Shown here: piece by piece, positions 8,800 through 17,505 of the stretch
Layout: every line of letters starts with the position of its first letter
Position numbering within the stretch: position 1 is the first letter of the stretch
NCBI RefSeq assembly: GCF_001642575.1
Contig: NZ_LXNG01000003.1
Span: forward strand, 1 to 64,000
DNA length: 64,000 bases
Source of the DNA: Xanthomonas floridensis
Lineage (GTDB): Bacteria; Pseudomonadota; Gammaproteobacteria; Xanthomonadales; Xanthomonadaceae
Direction: 5' to 3'
Translations under genes and position numbers: made by a program
Notes under the pieces: model-generated
Seen by the model: the letters and a program-made list of their open reading frames with translations, nothing else
The model's database searches: none
What the model was told of the DNA's origin: nothing

Positions 8800-9837
8800 A
8801 TGTTTCGTGATTTCAGAATGTCGTTCGTGGTCACCGCGCTCTGTCTGGGCGCGGCGGCGTGGTGGGGCCACAACTCGAGCATGGGGGTGTGGCAGGCCTT
8901 GTGGCTGTGCACGGTCCTGAGCGTGCTCGAAGTTTCGCTGTCCTTCGACAATGCGGTGGTCAACGCCGGTGTGCTCAAGCACATGAACGAATTCTGGCGG
9001 AAGCTGTTCCTGACCGTCGGCATCCTGATCGCCGTGTTCGGCATGCGCCTGGTGTTCCCGATCGTGATCGTGTCGGTGGCGACCGGCATGGGCCTGATGC
9101 CGGTGATCGATCTGGCGCTGAACGAGCCGGATAAATACAGCCAGGTGCTGACCGACCACTACCCCTCGATTGCGGCCTTCGGCGGCATGTTCCTGCTGCT
9201 GGTGTTTCTCAACTTCCTGTTCGATCGCGAGCGCGAGCTGCATTGGTTGGGCCCGGTGGAGCGCCTGGTCGGCAAGCTGGGCAAGGCCGATGCGATGTCG
9301 GTCATCGTCGCGGTGGCGGTGTTGCTGGGCACCAAGCTGTTCCTGCCGCAGGACATCTTCCAGAGCGTGCTGTTCGCGGGCCTGGGCGGCATCCTGCTGT
9401 ACCTGCTGGTCGATAGCGTGGATGCACTGTTCGAGTCGGAAGAGGACGAGGGCGGGGTCAGCGTTGCCAAGCGTTCGGGCGTGGCCGCGTTCCTGTACCT
9501 GGAAGTGCTGGATGCCTCCTTCTCGTTCGACGGTGTGATCGGCGCGTTCGCCATCACCCGCGACGTGGTGATCATCATGCTCGGCCTGGCGATCGGCGCG
9601 ATGTTCGTGCGCTCGATGACGGTCTACCTGGTGCACAAGGGCACGCTGGACGAATTCGTGTTCCTGGAGCACGGCGCGCATTACGCCATCGGCGTGCTGG
9701 CGATCATCATGCTCATCGGCACCGTGCACCACGTGCCGGAAGTGCTGACCGGACTGATCGGCGTGGCCTTCATCGCGGCATCGGTGTGGTCCTCGATTCG
9801 TTACCGCAAGCAGCACCCGGCCGGCGAAAGCGCCTGA
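8800..9837 (+). CDS. DUF475 / TerC-like integral membrane protein
   Basis: 345 residues with about eight hydrophobic helices. The two acidic signatures of the TerC/LysE-related fold are present: VLEVSLSFDNAVVNAG near residue 48 and DASFSFDGVIGAFAIT near 243. TerC-like proteins are implicated in tellurite resistance and in metal (Mn, Ca) export or membrane metal supply to secreted enzymes. Here it heads the Ter island, though separated from terY1 by 330 bp that include a MITE-like element. It may therefore have its own transcript. CGGGAG lies 6-11 nt upstream of the ATG. It belongs to the DUF475 branch rather than canonical TerC; the transported substrate cannot be told from sequence. Confidence 0.88.
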   Translation: MFRDFRMSFVVTALCLGAAAWWGHNSSMGVWQALWLCTVLSVLEVSLSFDNAVVNAGVLKHMNEFWRKLFLTVGILIAVFGMRLVFPIVIVSVATGMGLMPVIDLALNEPDKYSQVLTDHYPSIAAFGGMFLLLVFLNFLFDRERELHWLGPVERLVGKLGKADAMSVIVAVAVLLGTKLFLPQDIFQSVLFAGLGGILLYLLVDSVDALFESEEDEGGVSVAKRSGVAAFLYLEVLDASFSFDGVIGAFAITRDVVIIMLGLAIGAMFVRSMTVYLVHKGTLDEFVFLEHGAHYAIGVLAIIMLIGTVHHVPEVLTGLIGVAFIAASVWSSIRYRKQHPAGESA

Positions 9838-9978
9838 GAGGCGCTGACGGAACCACTGCGTAGCGGCCAGGCGGGTGCGGCCGGTGTTGGGTGCGGCATG
9901 GATCACGCGGACATTGCGGTTCCAGGCGCGCCCACCACGCCCACCTGACGGCTGCTCGCGAGGTTGTGTCAGCCGCTC
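9838..9978 (+). mobile_element. MITE-like dispersed repeat, copy A
   Basis: About 141 bp starting directly after the DUF475 stop codon. The left end GAGGCGCTGACGGAACC and the right end GGTTGTGTCAGCCGCTC are inverted repeats of the family terminus (GAGCGGCTGACAAAAC-like). The interior carries the family core (GGCCAGGCGGGTGCGGCCGG, GCGGCATG, CCCACCTGACGGCTGCTCGC). There is no coding capacity. See copies B-F at 18130, 30488, 37535, 52616 and 54190. The remaining 189 bp before terY1 hold its ribosome site (AGGTGA) and no clear promoter. Confidence 0.7.
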
Positions 9979-10167
9979 CACGCCGCCGGCCGTTTCCTGT
10001 GTTCGGCAGGCGGCGGCGCGGTTGCGACCCGCTGCACGCCGGCCCGCCGCGCCCCGCTTGTTGGCAGGAGCGCGCGTGGCACGTGGGATGGGTCGCGCGC
10101 TCGGCGCTGCGGTCGGACGGCTCGAATCGGTCCCTTTCTTTGGCAGTTTTCTTAATCAGGTGAAGTC

Positions 10168-10803
10168 ATGCGTCGTTTGCCCGTCTACCTGCTTCTCGAT
10201 ACTTCCGGTTCCATGCGCGGCGAGCCGATCGCAGCGGTCAACGTGGGCCTGCGCGCCCTGGTGACCTCGTTGCGGCAGGATCCGTCGGCATTGGAGAGTG
10301 TGCACATCTGTCTGATGACCTTCGATGCGGACGTGAAGACGATTCTGCCGCTGACCCCGTTGGACCAGCTGCAGCTGCCGGAGATCACCACGCCCGATTC
10401 GGGCCCCACCATGCTGGGCAAGGCGTTGCAGCACGTGTGCGAGCGCGTGGATCTGGAAGTGCGTCGTTCCAGCGAAGACGCCAAGGGCGACTGGGCGCCG
10501 CTGCTGTTCGTGATGACCGATGGCAGCCCCACCGATCTGCAGGTGTTCGAGGAGCAGATCCCGGAGCTGCGCAAGCGCAACTTCGCCAACATCATCGCCT
10601 GCGCGGCCGGCCCCAAGGCCAAGTCGACCTATCTGTCGATGTTCACCGCCAACGTGTTTGCGCTGGATACGCTGGACAGCGCCTCGTTCACCAGTTTCTT
10701 CAAGTGGGTGTCGGCGGCCGTCAGCGGCGGCAGCCGTAGCCAGGGCACTCCGGAAGGCACGGCGTTGCCGCCGCCGCCGAGCGAAATCCAGCTGGTGCTG
10801 TAA
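10168..10803 (+). CDS. TerY-like VWA domain protein (first copy)
   Basis: 211 residues, essentially one von Willebrand factor A domain. The metal-ion-dependent adhesion site is intact: DTSGSM near residue 11, a conserved Thr in GPTMLGKAL, and an acidic MTDGSPTDL near 113. TerY proteins are cytosolic VWA proteins that team with a PP2C phosphatase and a kinase in Ter stress systems, probably as scaffolds binding divalent metal. A ribosome site AGGTGA is 5 nt upstream of the ATG. Followed after 48 bp by a second TerY gene. The C-terminal ~25 residues are Pro-rich and lack the Zn-ribbon found in its neighbour. Confidence 0.9.
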   Translation: MRRLPVYLLLDTSGSMRGEPIAAVNVGLRALVTSLRQDPSALESVHICLMTFDADVKTILPLTPLDQLQLPEITTPDSGPTMLGKALQHVCERVDLEVRRSSEDAKGDWAPLLFVMTDGSPTDLQVFEEQIPELRKRNFANIIACAAGPKAKSTYLSMFTANVFALDTLDSASFTSFFKWVSAAVSGGSRSQGTPEGTALPPPPSEIQLVL

Positions 10804-10851
10804 CCCGTCGCCACCACCGAGTAAGCCGCTGTCTTCGTCCTGGAGTGTGAG

Positions 10852-11907
10852 ATGCGCCGCCTTCCGATCTATTTCCTGCTCGATGTCTCCGAGTCGATGA
10901 TCGGGGAAAACCTGTATCGACTGGAGGAAGGGCTGGCCCATATCGTGGCGACGCTGCGGACCGACCCGCACGCGCTGGAAACGGCCTGGATTTCCGTCAT
11001 CGCCTTTGCCGGAAAAGTGCGGCGGCTGCTGCCGCTGACCGAGCTGACCAGCGTGGTGGTGCCCAGCCTGCCGGCGGGCGGCGGCACCTCGCTTGGTCGG
11101 GCAATGAACTACCTGATGGACGAGGTGGATGCCTCGGTGCACCGCAATAGCGCCGAGCGCAAGGGCGACTGGAAACCGATCGCGTTCCTGATCACCGATG
11201 GCAAGCCCACCGACGATATCGCCCCGGCGCTGTCGCGCTGGCAGCAGCATTATGCAAAGCGCGTGTCGCTGGTGGCGGTGTCGATCGGGCGCAATGCCGA
11301 CCTGGGCGTGCTCAACCAGTTCACCGATGCCGACAAGGTGCTGACCCTGGATGACAGCAGCGACGGCGCGTTCCAGCGCTTCATCGCCTGGGTCACGCAG
11401 TCGGTGCAGGCGCGCAGCCGCAGCGTGGGCGATGTGTCCAAGGAAGAGCAGCTGCCGGACGCCGATGTATCGATCCTGAAAAAGCTCAACCTGGATAAGC
11501 CGCTCGAACGCGTGGACGAGTCCAACGCGTATTTCGTGTCCAAGTGTCAGCGCAGCGAGTTGCCGTACATCTCGCGCTACGAACCGATGCATCAGTCCTT
11601 CGATGTCGGCAGCGCGCAACTCAGTGCAACCACCTACCGGCTGGTGGGGTGCTACCCGGTCAGGAACGATTATTTCGAGATGTCGTCGGAAGCGCCGAAC
11701 TTCGCCACGGTGGAGTCGGACCAGATCTTCGGCACGCCCAGTTGCCCGCACTGCGGCAACCGGGTCGGATTTGCGATGTGTTCCTGCGGCAACACCTTCT
11801 GCGTTCCTGGCGAAGGGGAGCAGACCTGCCCGTGGTGCAAGAAGCGCGCCTACTTCGGCTGTTTTGCCGATGGCGAGTCGGTGGAAATTTCGCGTGCGCG
11901 AGGCTGA
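10852..11907 (+). CDS. TerY-like VWA domain protein with C-terminal zinc ribbon
   Basis: 351 residues. Residues ~1-190 are a VWA domain with MIDAS residues LLDVSESM and ITDGKPTDD. Residues ~205-345 form the TerY C-terminal metal-binding region: CPHCGNRVGFAMCSCGNTFC followed by CPWCKKRAYFGC, eight or more cysteines in paired knuckles. The N-terminus is a paralogue of the preceding gene (both open MRRLPxYxLLD). With the adjoining PP2C and kinase genes it forms the TerY phosphorylation triad recognised in comparative studies of Ter systems. The stop is 3 nt before the phosphatase start, so translation is probably coupled. Confidence 0.9.
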   Translation: MRRLPIYFLLDVSESMIGENLYRLEEGLAHIVATLRTDPHALETAWISVIAFAGKVRRLLPLTELTSVVVPSLPAGGGTSLGRAMNYLMDEVDASVHRNSAERKGDWKPIAFLITDGKPTDDIAPALSRWQQHYAKRVSLVAVSIGRNADLGVLNQFTDADKVLTLDDSSDGAFQRFIAWVTQSVQARSRSVGDVSKEEQLPDADVSILKKLNLDKPLERVDESNAYFVSKCQRSELPYISRYEPMHQSFDVGSAQLSATTYRLVGCYPVRNDYFEMSSEAPNFATVESDQIFGTPSCPHCGNRVGFAMCSCGNTFCVPGEGEQTCPWCKKRAYFGCFADGESVEISRARG

Positions 11908-11910
11908 TTG

Positions 11911-13848
11911 ATGCCGCCACTGCCCCCACCGGCGCCGCCTGCGCAGGCGCAGGCCCACACCGCCCTGGCCGAGCTGCTCGGCAACTATCTGCGGCAGCAC
12001 GGCGTCGTACTGGAGCCGGCCCGGCTCCGGCACCTGCTGCAGGAAGCGCCGGTGCTGGAATTGCTGCATTGGCTCGATGCCACCGCATCGCGCCTGGCGC
12101 CGGCACTGGGCGAGGCAGCGGCATCCTCGCCGGAGCCGGGTGCTGTGCCAGGCGCGACGGCGGCACCCATTGCACGCGACGCGGCAGCAATGGCGCCAAT
12201 CGCATCCCGTCCAGCCGACGCAGTGCCCGTAGAGCCCGCGGCATCCAGTCCAGGCGACGCGGTATTGGTGGAGCAAACGACATCCGGTCCAGGCGACGCG
12301 GTATTGGTGGAGCAAACGACATCCGGTCCAGGCGACGCGGTATTGGTGGAGCAAACGACATCCGGTCCAGGCGACGCGGTACCGGTAGAACCAACGACAT
12401 CCGGTCCAGGCGACGCGGTACCGGTGGAACCACCGACATCCGGTCCAGGCGACGCAGTGCCGGAGGAGCCTCCAGCATCCAGCCCAGCCGACACGCTGCC
12501 GGCACCGCCCACAGCATCTGGCGCCGCGGTCGAACATGCCGCAATCACAACGTCCTCGGTTGCGACCGATGCCACGCTGTTTGTAGCGCCGGCGTCGAGC
12601 GCGCCCGCAACGGCGCTGCGCTGGCGTTTTGCCAATGCCACGGCAGGGAGCGCCTATGTCGGGCAGGCTGCGCCCGTCAGTGATCCGCAACGTCCGGCGC
12701 AGCTGTACCGTTTGATGGCCGTGGAAGGGTTGCAGGGAAGCGGCCTGGGTTTCGATGCGGCCAGCGGCGTGCTCTCCGGCGTGCCCAGCGCAGCCACCGC
12801 GACCGGCGAGGAAATGCATTTTACCGCACGGTTTTTGCCGCTCGATGCGGTGGCCGGCACCACGTTGCAGGCCGGCGTGGCCAGCCTGCTGGTCAATCCC
12901 GACCCACGCGCGCTGTGGAAGCAACGCGAGCCCGATGCCGCGTTGGGCCTGCGTAAACCGCATACCGCAACGGCGCATGCACGGATCGACGGTGCCTACG
13001 CGATCGCTGCCAGTGTGCGCGGGCGCTCGCATGCCAATACCGGCAGCTTCCGCGAAGACGACGTTGCCATCGCCACCGATCGTGACGCCCGCTGGCTGGT
13101 CTGCGCCGTGGCCGATGGCGCCGGCTCGGCGCCGTTGTCGCGACGCGGCTCGGAGTTGCTGACCCGGCACGTCGTCGCCACGCTGGCAGCGCATCTGGAG
13201 GGTGTCGAATTCTGGGCGCGCCAGCAGGGGCTGCAGTGGCAGCATCACGCCGACCTGCTGCCGCGGCTGCAACCGCGGTTGCTGGACGCGATGCATGCCA
13301 GCCTGGCATCGGCCAGCCAGGCATTGCTGGGCCACGCCAGCCTGCTTGGCGTCGACGAAGGCGCACTGGCCTCGACCCTGATGCTGACGGCGGTGCGTCC
13401 CTGCGGCGCGCAGTCGCTGGTGCTGAGTTACTGGATCGGCGATGGCGCGGCGGCGACCTATGACGCCGACTCCGGCGCCCTGCAGGTGCTGGGGCAGGCC
13501 GACGCCGGCGAGTACTCCGGGCAGACCCGGTTCTTTCTTTCCGATGCATTGGCCGGCGATACGCAGGCGGCCGTGCACGCGCGCATGCGCTGTGTATGGC
13601 TGCCTGCCGGTGCCAAGGTGATCCTGATGAGCGATGGCGTGTCCGACCCCAAGTTCGGCACCGAGCGCGCCTTGCAGGATCCGGCGCACTGGCAGCAGTG
13701 GTGGCAGACCGACATCGCGCCGCCGCTAGCGGCCGTGCAGGACATCGCGGCCCTGCCGGAGGCGCTGGTGGCGTATCTGGGCTTCTGGTACCCGGGCGAG
13801 CACGACGATCGCACCTTGCTGATACTCCAGACCGAGCGCGCACCATGA
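11911..13848 (+). CDS. PP2C-family serine/threonine phosphatase with He-PIG domain and 13-residue repeats
   Basis: 645 residues. Residues ~1-70 are an alpha-helical Ala-rich segment. Residues ~102-205 are eight tandem 13-residue repeats (consensus GDAVLVEQTTSGP). Residues ~235-330 resemble a putative-Ig He-PIG domain (LGFDAASGVLSGVPSAA). Residues ~365-640 are a PP2C_2 phosphatase with metal-binding aspartates in REDDVAIA, CAVADGAGSA, LMSDGVSD and HDDRTLL. It should dephosphorylate Ser/Thr targets opposite the overlapping kinase gene; its stop overlaps the kinase ATG (ATGA). The start is ATG at 11911; a TTG just upstream is less likely. The repeat block and Ig-like module are unusual additions. 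Confidence 0.9.
   Translation: MPPLPPPAPPAQAQAHTALAELLGNYLRQHGVVLEPARLRHLLQEAPVLELLHWLDATASRLAPALGEAAASSPEPGAVPGATAAPIARDAAAMAPIASRPADAVPVEPAASSPGDAVLVEQTTSGPGDAVLVEQTTSGPGDAVLVEQTTSGPGDAVPVEPTTSGPGDAVPVEPPTSGPGDAVPEEPPASSPADTLPAPPTASGAAVEHAAITTSSVATDATLFVAPASSAPATALRWRFANATAGSAYVGQAAPVSDPQRPAQLYRLMAVEGLQGSGLGFDAASGVLSGVPSAATATGEEMHFTARFLPLDAVAGTTLQAGVASLLVNPDPRALWKQREPDAALGLRKPHTATAHARIDGAYAIAASVRGRSHANTGSFREDDVAIATDRDARWLVCAVADGAGSAPLSRRGSELLTRHVVATLAAHLEGVEFWARQQGLQWQHHADLLPRLQPRLLDAMHASLASASQALLGHASLLGVDEGALASTLMLTAVRPCGAQSLVLSYWIGDGAAATYDADSGALQVLGQADAGEYSGQTRFFLSDALAGDTQAAVHARMRCVWLPAGAKVILMSDGVSDPKFGTERALQDPAHWQQWWQTDIAPPLAAVQDIAALPEALVAYLGFWYPGEHDDRTLLILQTERAP
12214..12525 (+). repeat. 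Eight tandem 39-bp units inside the PP2C gene
   Basis: Units start at 12214, 12253, 12292, 12331, 12370, 12409, 12448 and 12487, each 39 bp (13 codons). Units 2-4 are identical at the nucleotide level (ggcgacgcggtattggtgga...). Outer units diverge, changing VLVEQ to VPVEP and ending as PAPPTASG. In-frame repeats with identical central copies point to recent expansion by slippage or unequal crossing-over, so copy number may vary between strains. The encoded linker is acidic and Pro/Thr/Ser-rich. Confidence 0.95.
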
Positions 13849-15377
13849 CCGCTGCCATCATCCGCACCACTGCCCACGATGGCAGCACGGTGGAGTTCTA
13901 CGATCAGCTGCGTGGCAGCGGCGGGTTGAAGGACTGCTATTTCAGCGTGGATGGCCGCTATGTGGTGCTGTTCTTTCGCCAGCCCCCCGATGCCAATGTG
14001 CGCGAACGCATCGCCAATATCGTCGGCCGCTTCCGCGACGGCATCTTCAACCAGGTCGGCGGCGAGTACTGGAGCGGCATGTTCTGCTGGCCGCAACGCA
14101 CGCTGGAATGGAACGGCCGCTTTGGCCTGGTCGCGCCGATGTATGCGCGGCACTTCTTTTTCGAACATGGCTCGCGCAATGGCGACGTGCTGCAGATCGC
14201 CGGGCGCGAGAAGGAGGGCAAATGGTTCGCCTCTGCCAATAACCGCAGCAAGTACCTGGATCCGCGCGAGCTGGGTAACTGGGCCAGCCATCTGCGCATC
14301 TGCCTGTTGATCGCGCGTGCCGTCCGCCGCTTGCATATGGCTGGCCTGGCGCATTCGGACCTGTCCTACAAGAACGTGCTGGTCGACCCGGTCGGCGGCA
14401 ATGCCTGCATCATCGATATCGATGGACTGGTGGTGCCAGGAAAATATCCGCCGGATGTGGTGGGCACACCGGACTTCATCGCGCCGGAGGTCGTGGCCAC
14501 CGCCGGCCTGCCCAAGCACGATCCGCAGCGGCGACTGCCGTCGATCCAGACCGACCTGCATGCGCTGGCCACGCTGATCTACATGTATCTGCTGTACCGC
14601 CATCCGCTGCGCGGCGGGAAGGTGCACGACGCCGATGCCACGCGCGATGAAGAACTGGCAATGGGCGAGCGCGCGCTGTTCGTGGAAGATCCGCACGATG
14701 CATCCAATCGGGTGCGGCTGAGCGATGTGCGCAGCAGCGAGCTGCCCTGGGCCGATGCCGCCACGCGCCCGTATACCCTGACCGGACCCTACCTGGCACC
14801 GCTGTTCCTGCGCGCGTTCACCACCGGCCTGCGCGATCCGCAGCAACGCCCGCAGGCCTCGGAATGGGAAGACGCGCTGGTGCGCACCGTCGATCTGCTG
14901 CAGCCCTGCAGCAACGCCCGCTGCGAGCAGGGGTGGTACGTCTTCGACAACACCTCGCGGCCGCGCTGCCCGTTCTGCGCAACGCCGTATCCCAATGCGT
15001 TGCCGGTGCTGGACCTGTATTTCTCCACGCACACGCCGGGCCAGTTTCGGCCGGAAAATCATCGCCTGGTGGTCTACACCGGGCAGTCGCTGTTTCCCTG
15101 GCACGTCAATCGCCATGTCGCACCCAACGAGAAGCTGGCCGTCGAGCAGCGGCGACGGGTGGGCTACTTCGTGTTGCACGAGGGCCATTGGTATCTGGTC
15201 AACGAGGCGATGCCCGAGCTCTACGACGCCACCGCCGGCGCACTGGTGCCGATCGGTGAAAAAGTCGAGCTGAGCCAGGGGCGGCAGCTGTTGCTGTCGC
15301 GTGCGGAGGGCGGGCGTCTTGTGCATGTGCAGCTGGTGTTGCCCGATGCAGCGAGCGGCGCCGTTGCGGTTGACTAG
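13845..15377 (+). CDS. TerY-triad protein kinase with C-terminal zinc ribbon (COG4248-like)
   Basis: 510 residues. Kinase-fold features include a glycine-rich GSGGLKD near residue 22, catalytic loop HSDLSYKN at ~170, DIDG in place of DFG at ~190, and VGTPDFIAPE as the APE region. Helix-rich C-lobe sequence runs to ~345. A zinc-ribbon-like CSNARCEQGWY...CPFC follows at ~355-385 and a C-terminal ~100-residue domain. The usual beta-3 lysine is not obvious: the VAIK position reads VVLFFR. It overlaps the phosphatase by ATGA and is therefore translationally coupled to it. It probably phosphorylates Ter components; substrates are unknown. Confidence 0.85.
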   Translation: MTAAIIRTTAHDGSTVEFYDQLRGSGGLKDCYFSVDGRYVVLFFRQPPDANVRERIANIVGRFRDGIFNQVGGEYWSGMFCWPQRTLEWNGRFGLVAPMYARHFFFEHGSRNGDVLQIAGREKEGKWFASANNRSKYLDPRELGNWASHLRICLLIARAVRRLHMAGLAHSDLSYKNVLVDPVGGNACIIDIDGLVVPGKYPPDVVGTPDFIAPEVVATAGLPKHDPQRRLPSIQTDLHALATLIYMYLLYRHPLRGGKVHDADATRDEELAMGERALFVEDPHDASNRVRLSDVRSSELPWADAATRPYTLTGPYLAPLFLRAFTTGLRDPQQRPQASEWEDALVRTVDLLQPCSNARCEQGWYVFDNTSRPRCPFCATPYPNALPVLDLYFSTHTPGQFRPENHRLVVYTGQSLFPWHVNRHVAPNEKLAVEQRRRVGYFVLHEGHWYLVNEAMPELYDATAGALVPIGEKVELSQGRQLLLSRAEGGRLVHVQLVLPDAASGAVAVD

Positions 15378-15474
15378 ACCTGCGTGGCAGGTCACTCTTT
15401 CGACCTGCTGATCGCAGGCCGGTTGCGCCAATGCTGCCGTGCAGCGCAGATGGGCCGAGCCAGGGACAGGGGCA

Positions 15475-16689
15475 GTGACGACTTTACAGATCGGACAAAA
15501 CATAGCCCTGGAGGGCGACCGCCTCGACGCACAGATCACGCTGACGGGTGTGCCTTCCGGCATGGATCTGGATGTCAGTGCCTTCGTGCTGGGCGCCCAG
15601 GGCCAGGTCCTGGATGACAGCGCATTCGTGTTCTATGGGCAGCCCAGCTTTCAGGCCGGCGCGGTCACTGTCGATGCCAATGCGCGGCGGGTCGGCATGC
15701 AGTTGTCTGCGTTGCCGGCGCAGGTCGAGCGCGTGGCTGTTGCGATCACCATCGATCAGGGCATGCGCCGGGCGCAGCGCTTCGGGCAGCTGCAGCAGCT
15801 GACGTTGGCCGTGACCGCCGGCAACCAGACCTGCAGCTTCGCTCCGCCGCTGGTCGGCATGGCGGAGACTGCGTTGATCCTTGCCGAGGTCTACCGGCGC
15901 AACGGGCAGTGGAAGCTGCGCGCGGTGGGGCAGGGATTTACCGGCGGGCTCGGCCCGCTGGCCAAGCATTTCGGCGTGGCTGTGGATGACGATCCGGACG
16001 CGACCACGGCCGCGCCGCCGGCGCCGCCTGCACTCCCTGCCGTCCCGCCGCCACCAGTTCCTGCACCGCCGCCGCCACTGCCCGCTGCACCGCCACCGGC
16101 GCCGTCGGTGAACCTGTCCAAGATCGTCCTGGAAAAGTCCAAGCCGGTCGCGCTGGAGAAGGCCTCCGGCAAGTTCGGCGAGATCGTGGTCAACCTGCGC
16201 TGGAGTCGCGGTGGCGGGATGTTCTCGCGCGCCATCGATCTGGACCTGGGCGCCATGGTGGAACTGCAGGACGGCAACAAGACCGTCGTCCAGGCGCTTG
16301 GGGGGAACTTCGGCAGCCTGGCGCAGATGCCGTACGTCAGGCTGATGGGCGACGATCGCAGCGGTAGCTCCGGTCAGGGCGAATTCCTGCACCTCAATGG
16401 CGACGAGTGGTCACGGATCAAGCGCGTGCTGATCTTCGCCTTCATCTACGAGGGCGTTCCCAACTGGTCTAATGCCAATGGCGTGGTGACCATTCGCACG
16501 CCGGGCCAGCCCGAACTGGAGGCCCGCCTGGACAGCCCGAACAATCGCGACGGCATGTGCGCCATCGCCATGCTGGAAAACAGCAACGGCGCCATTCGTG
16601 CAACCAAGCAGGTGGACTATTTCACCGGGCACGACACCATGGACATGCGGTTCGGCTTTGGATTCGAGTGGAGAGCCGCCCGCAAATAG
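15475..16689 (+). CDS. TerA-like protein: TerD domain, proline linker, TerA-type C-terminal domain
   Basis: About 404 residues from the GTG at 15475 (AGGGG upstream; a GTG at 15439 is also in frame). Residues ~1-165 are a divergent TerD domain with LDVSAFVLGAQGQVLDDSAF and the closing KLRAVGQGFTGGLGPLAKHFG. A ~40-residue Pro/Ala linker follows. Residues ~215-404 start like a second Ter unit (VNLSKIVLEKSKPVALEK) and continue with AIDLDLGAMVELQDGNK and NWSNANGVVTIRTPGQPELE, as in TerA. TerD-type domains bind Ca2+ in characterised members. It lies between the signalling triad and terD/terZ and is presumably co-transcribed. Confidence 0.87.
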   Translation: MTTLQIGQNIALEGDRLDAQITLTGVPSGMDLDVSAFVLGAQGQVLDDSAFVFYGQPSFQAGAVTVDANARRVGMQLSALPAQVERVAVAITIDQGMRRAQRFGQLQQLTLAVTAGNQTCSFAPPLVGMAETALILAEVYRRNGQWKLRAVGQGFTGGLGPLAKHFGVAVDDDPDATTAAPPAPPALPAVPPPPVPAPPPPLPAAPPPAPSVNLSKIVLEKSKPVALEKASGKFGEIVVNLRWSRGGGMFSRAIDLDLGAMVELQDGNKTVVQALGGNFGSLAQMPYVRLMGDDRSGSSGQGEFLHLNGDEWSRIKRVLIFAFIYEGVPNWSNANGVVTIRTPGQPELEARLDSPNNRDGMCAIAMLENSNGAIRATKQVDYFTGHDTMDMRFGFGFEWRAARK

Positions 16690-16800
16690 CCTGCGTGCCG
16701 TGTCCAGCGGGCGCTGCCATGCGCCTGCAGACGATCAATCGCGTTTCCCGGGAACTGCAAGGTTCCGATTCTTACCCCGCAACAATCTAAGGAGTGCAGT

Positions 16801-17379
16801 ATGGGCGTCAGTCTTTCCAAGGGCGGTAATGTCAATCTCAGCAAGGAAGCACCTGGCCTGAGCGAGGTCGTTGTGGGTCTGGGTTGGGATCCGCGTGCCA
16901 CCGACGGCAGCGAATTCGACCTGGATGCCAGCGCGTTCCTGCTCAAGCCGGACGGCAAGGTGCCGGACGACAGCAGCTTCATCTTCTACAACAACAAGAC
17001 CTCCGCAGACGGTTCGGTCGTGCACCAGGGCGACAACCGCTCCGGCGCCGGCGAAGGCGACGACGAGCAGATCGCCGTGTCGCTCAATGGCGTGCCTGCC
17101 GCGGTCGACAAGCTGTCGTTCGCCGTCACCATCCACGAGGCCGAAGGCCGTCGCCAGTCGTTCGGCATGGTGGGCAACGCGTACATCCGCGTCGTCAACA
17201 AGGCCGACAACAAGGAACTGGCGCGCTACGACCTGACCGAAGACGGCTCCACCGAAACGGCGATGATCTTCGGCGAGCTGTACCGCAACGGTGCCGACTG
17301 GAAGTTCCGCGCCGTCGGCCAGGGCTTCAAGGGTGGCCTGGGCCCGCTTGCCGCCAACTACGGCGTCAACATCGGCTGA
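16801..17379 (+). CDS. terD: TerD family protein
   Basis: 192 residues, the standard TerD length. The N-terminus [20 protein letters not shown], the calcium-site region [20 protein letters not shown], the [15 protein letters not shown] loop and the C-terminal [20 protein letters not shown] are hallmarks. TerD binds Ca2+ through the two acidic loops and acts in tellurite, phage and oxidative stress tolerance by an unsettled mechanism. AAGGAG stands 5 nt upstream of the ATG. TerD/TerZ/TerE paralogues are hard to separate by name; this one is closest in appearance to TerD. Confidence 0.93.
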   Translation: MGVSLSKGGNVNLSKEAPGLSEVVVGLGWDPRATDGSEFDLDASAFLLKPDGKVPDDSSFIFYNNKTSADGSVVHQGDNRSGAGEGDDEQIAVSLNGVPAAVDKLSFAVTIHEAEGRRQSFGMVGNAYIRVVNKADNKELARYDLTEDGSTETAMIFGELYRNGADWKFRAVGQGFKGGLGPLAANYGVNIG

Positions 17380-17505
17380 TGCCGGCACGGCCGCTGCCTG
17401 CGTGCAGCGGCCATGAAGCGTGATCAACAGTGGCCGCCCGAATGCAGATTCGTGCGGCCACCTTCACACCGGGCCCGGCCTGGTGATGACTCAAGGAGAG
17501 TGTGG

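Noticed and set aside
10156-13689. 1177-codon open frame on the minus strand across the Ter genes
   Set aside because: It is antisense to terY1, terY2 and PP2C, which have clear domains. The translation is His/Arg/Gln-rich low complexity without any family motif, a by-product of high-GC codon use.
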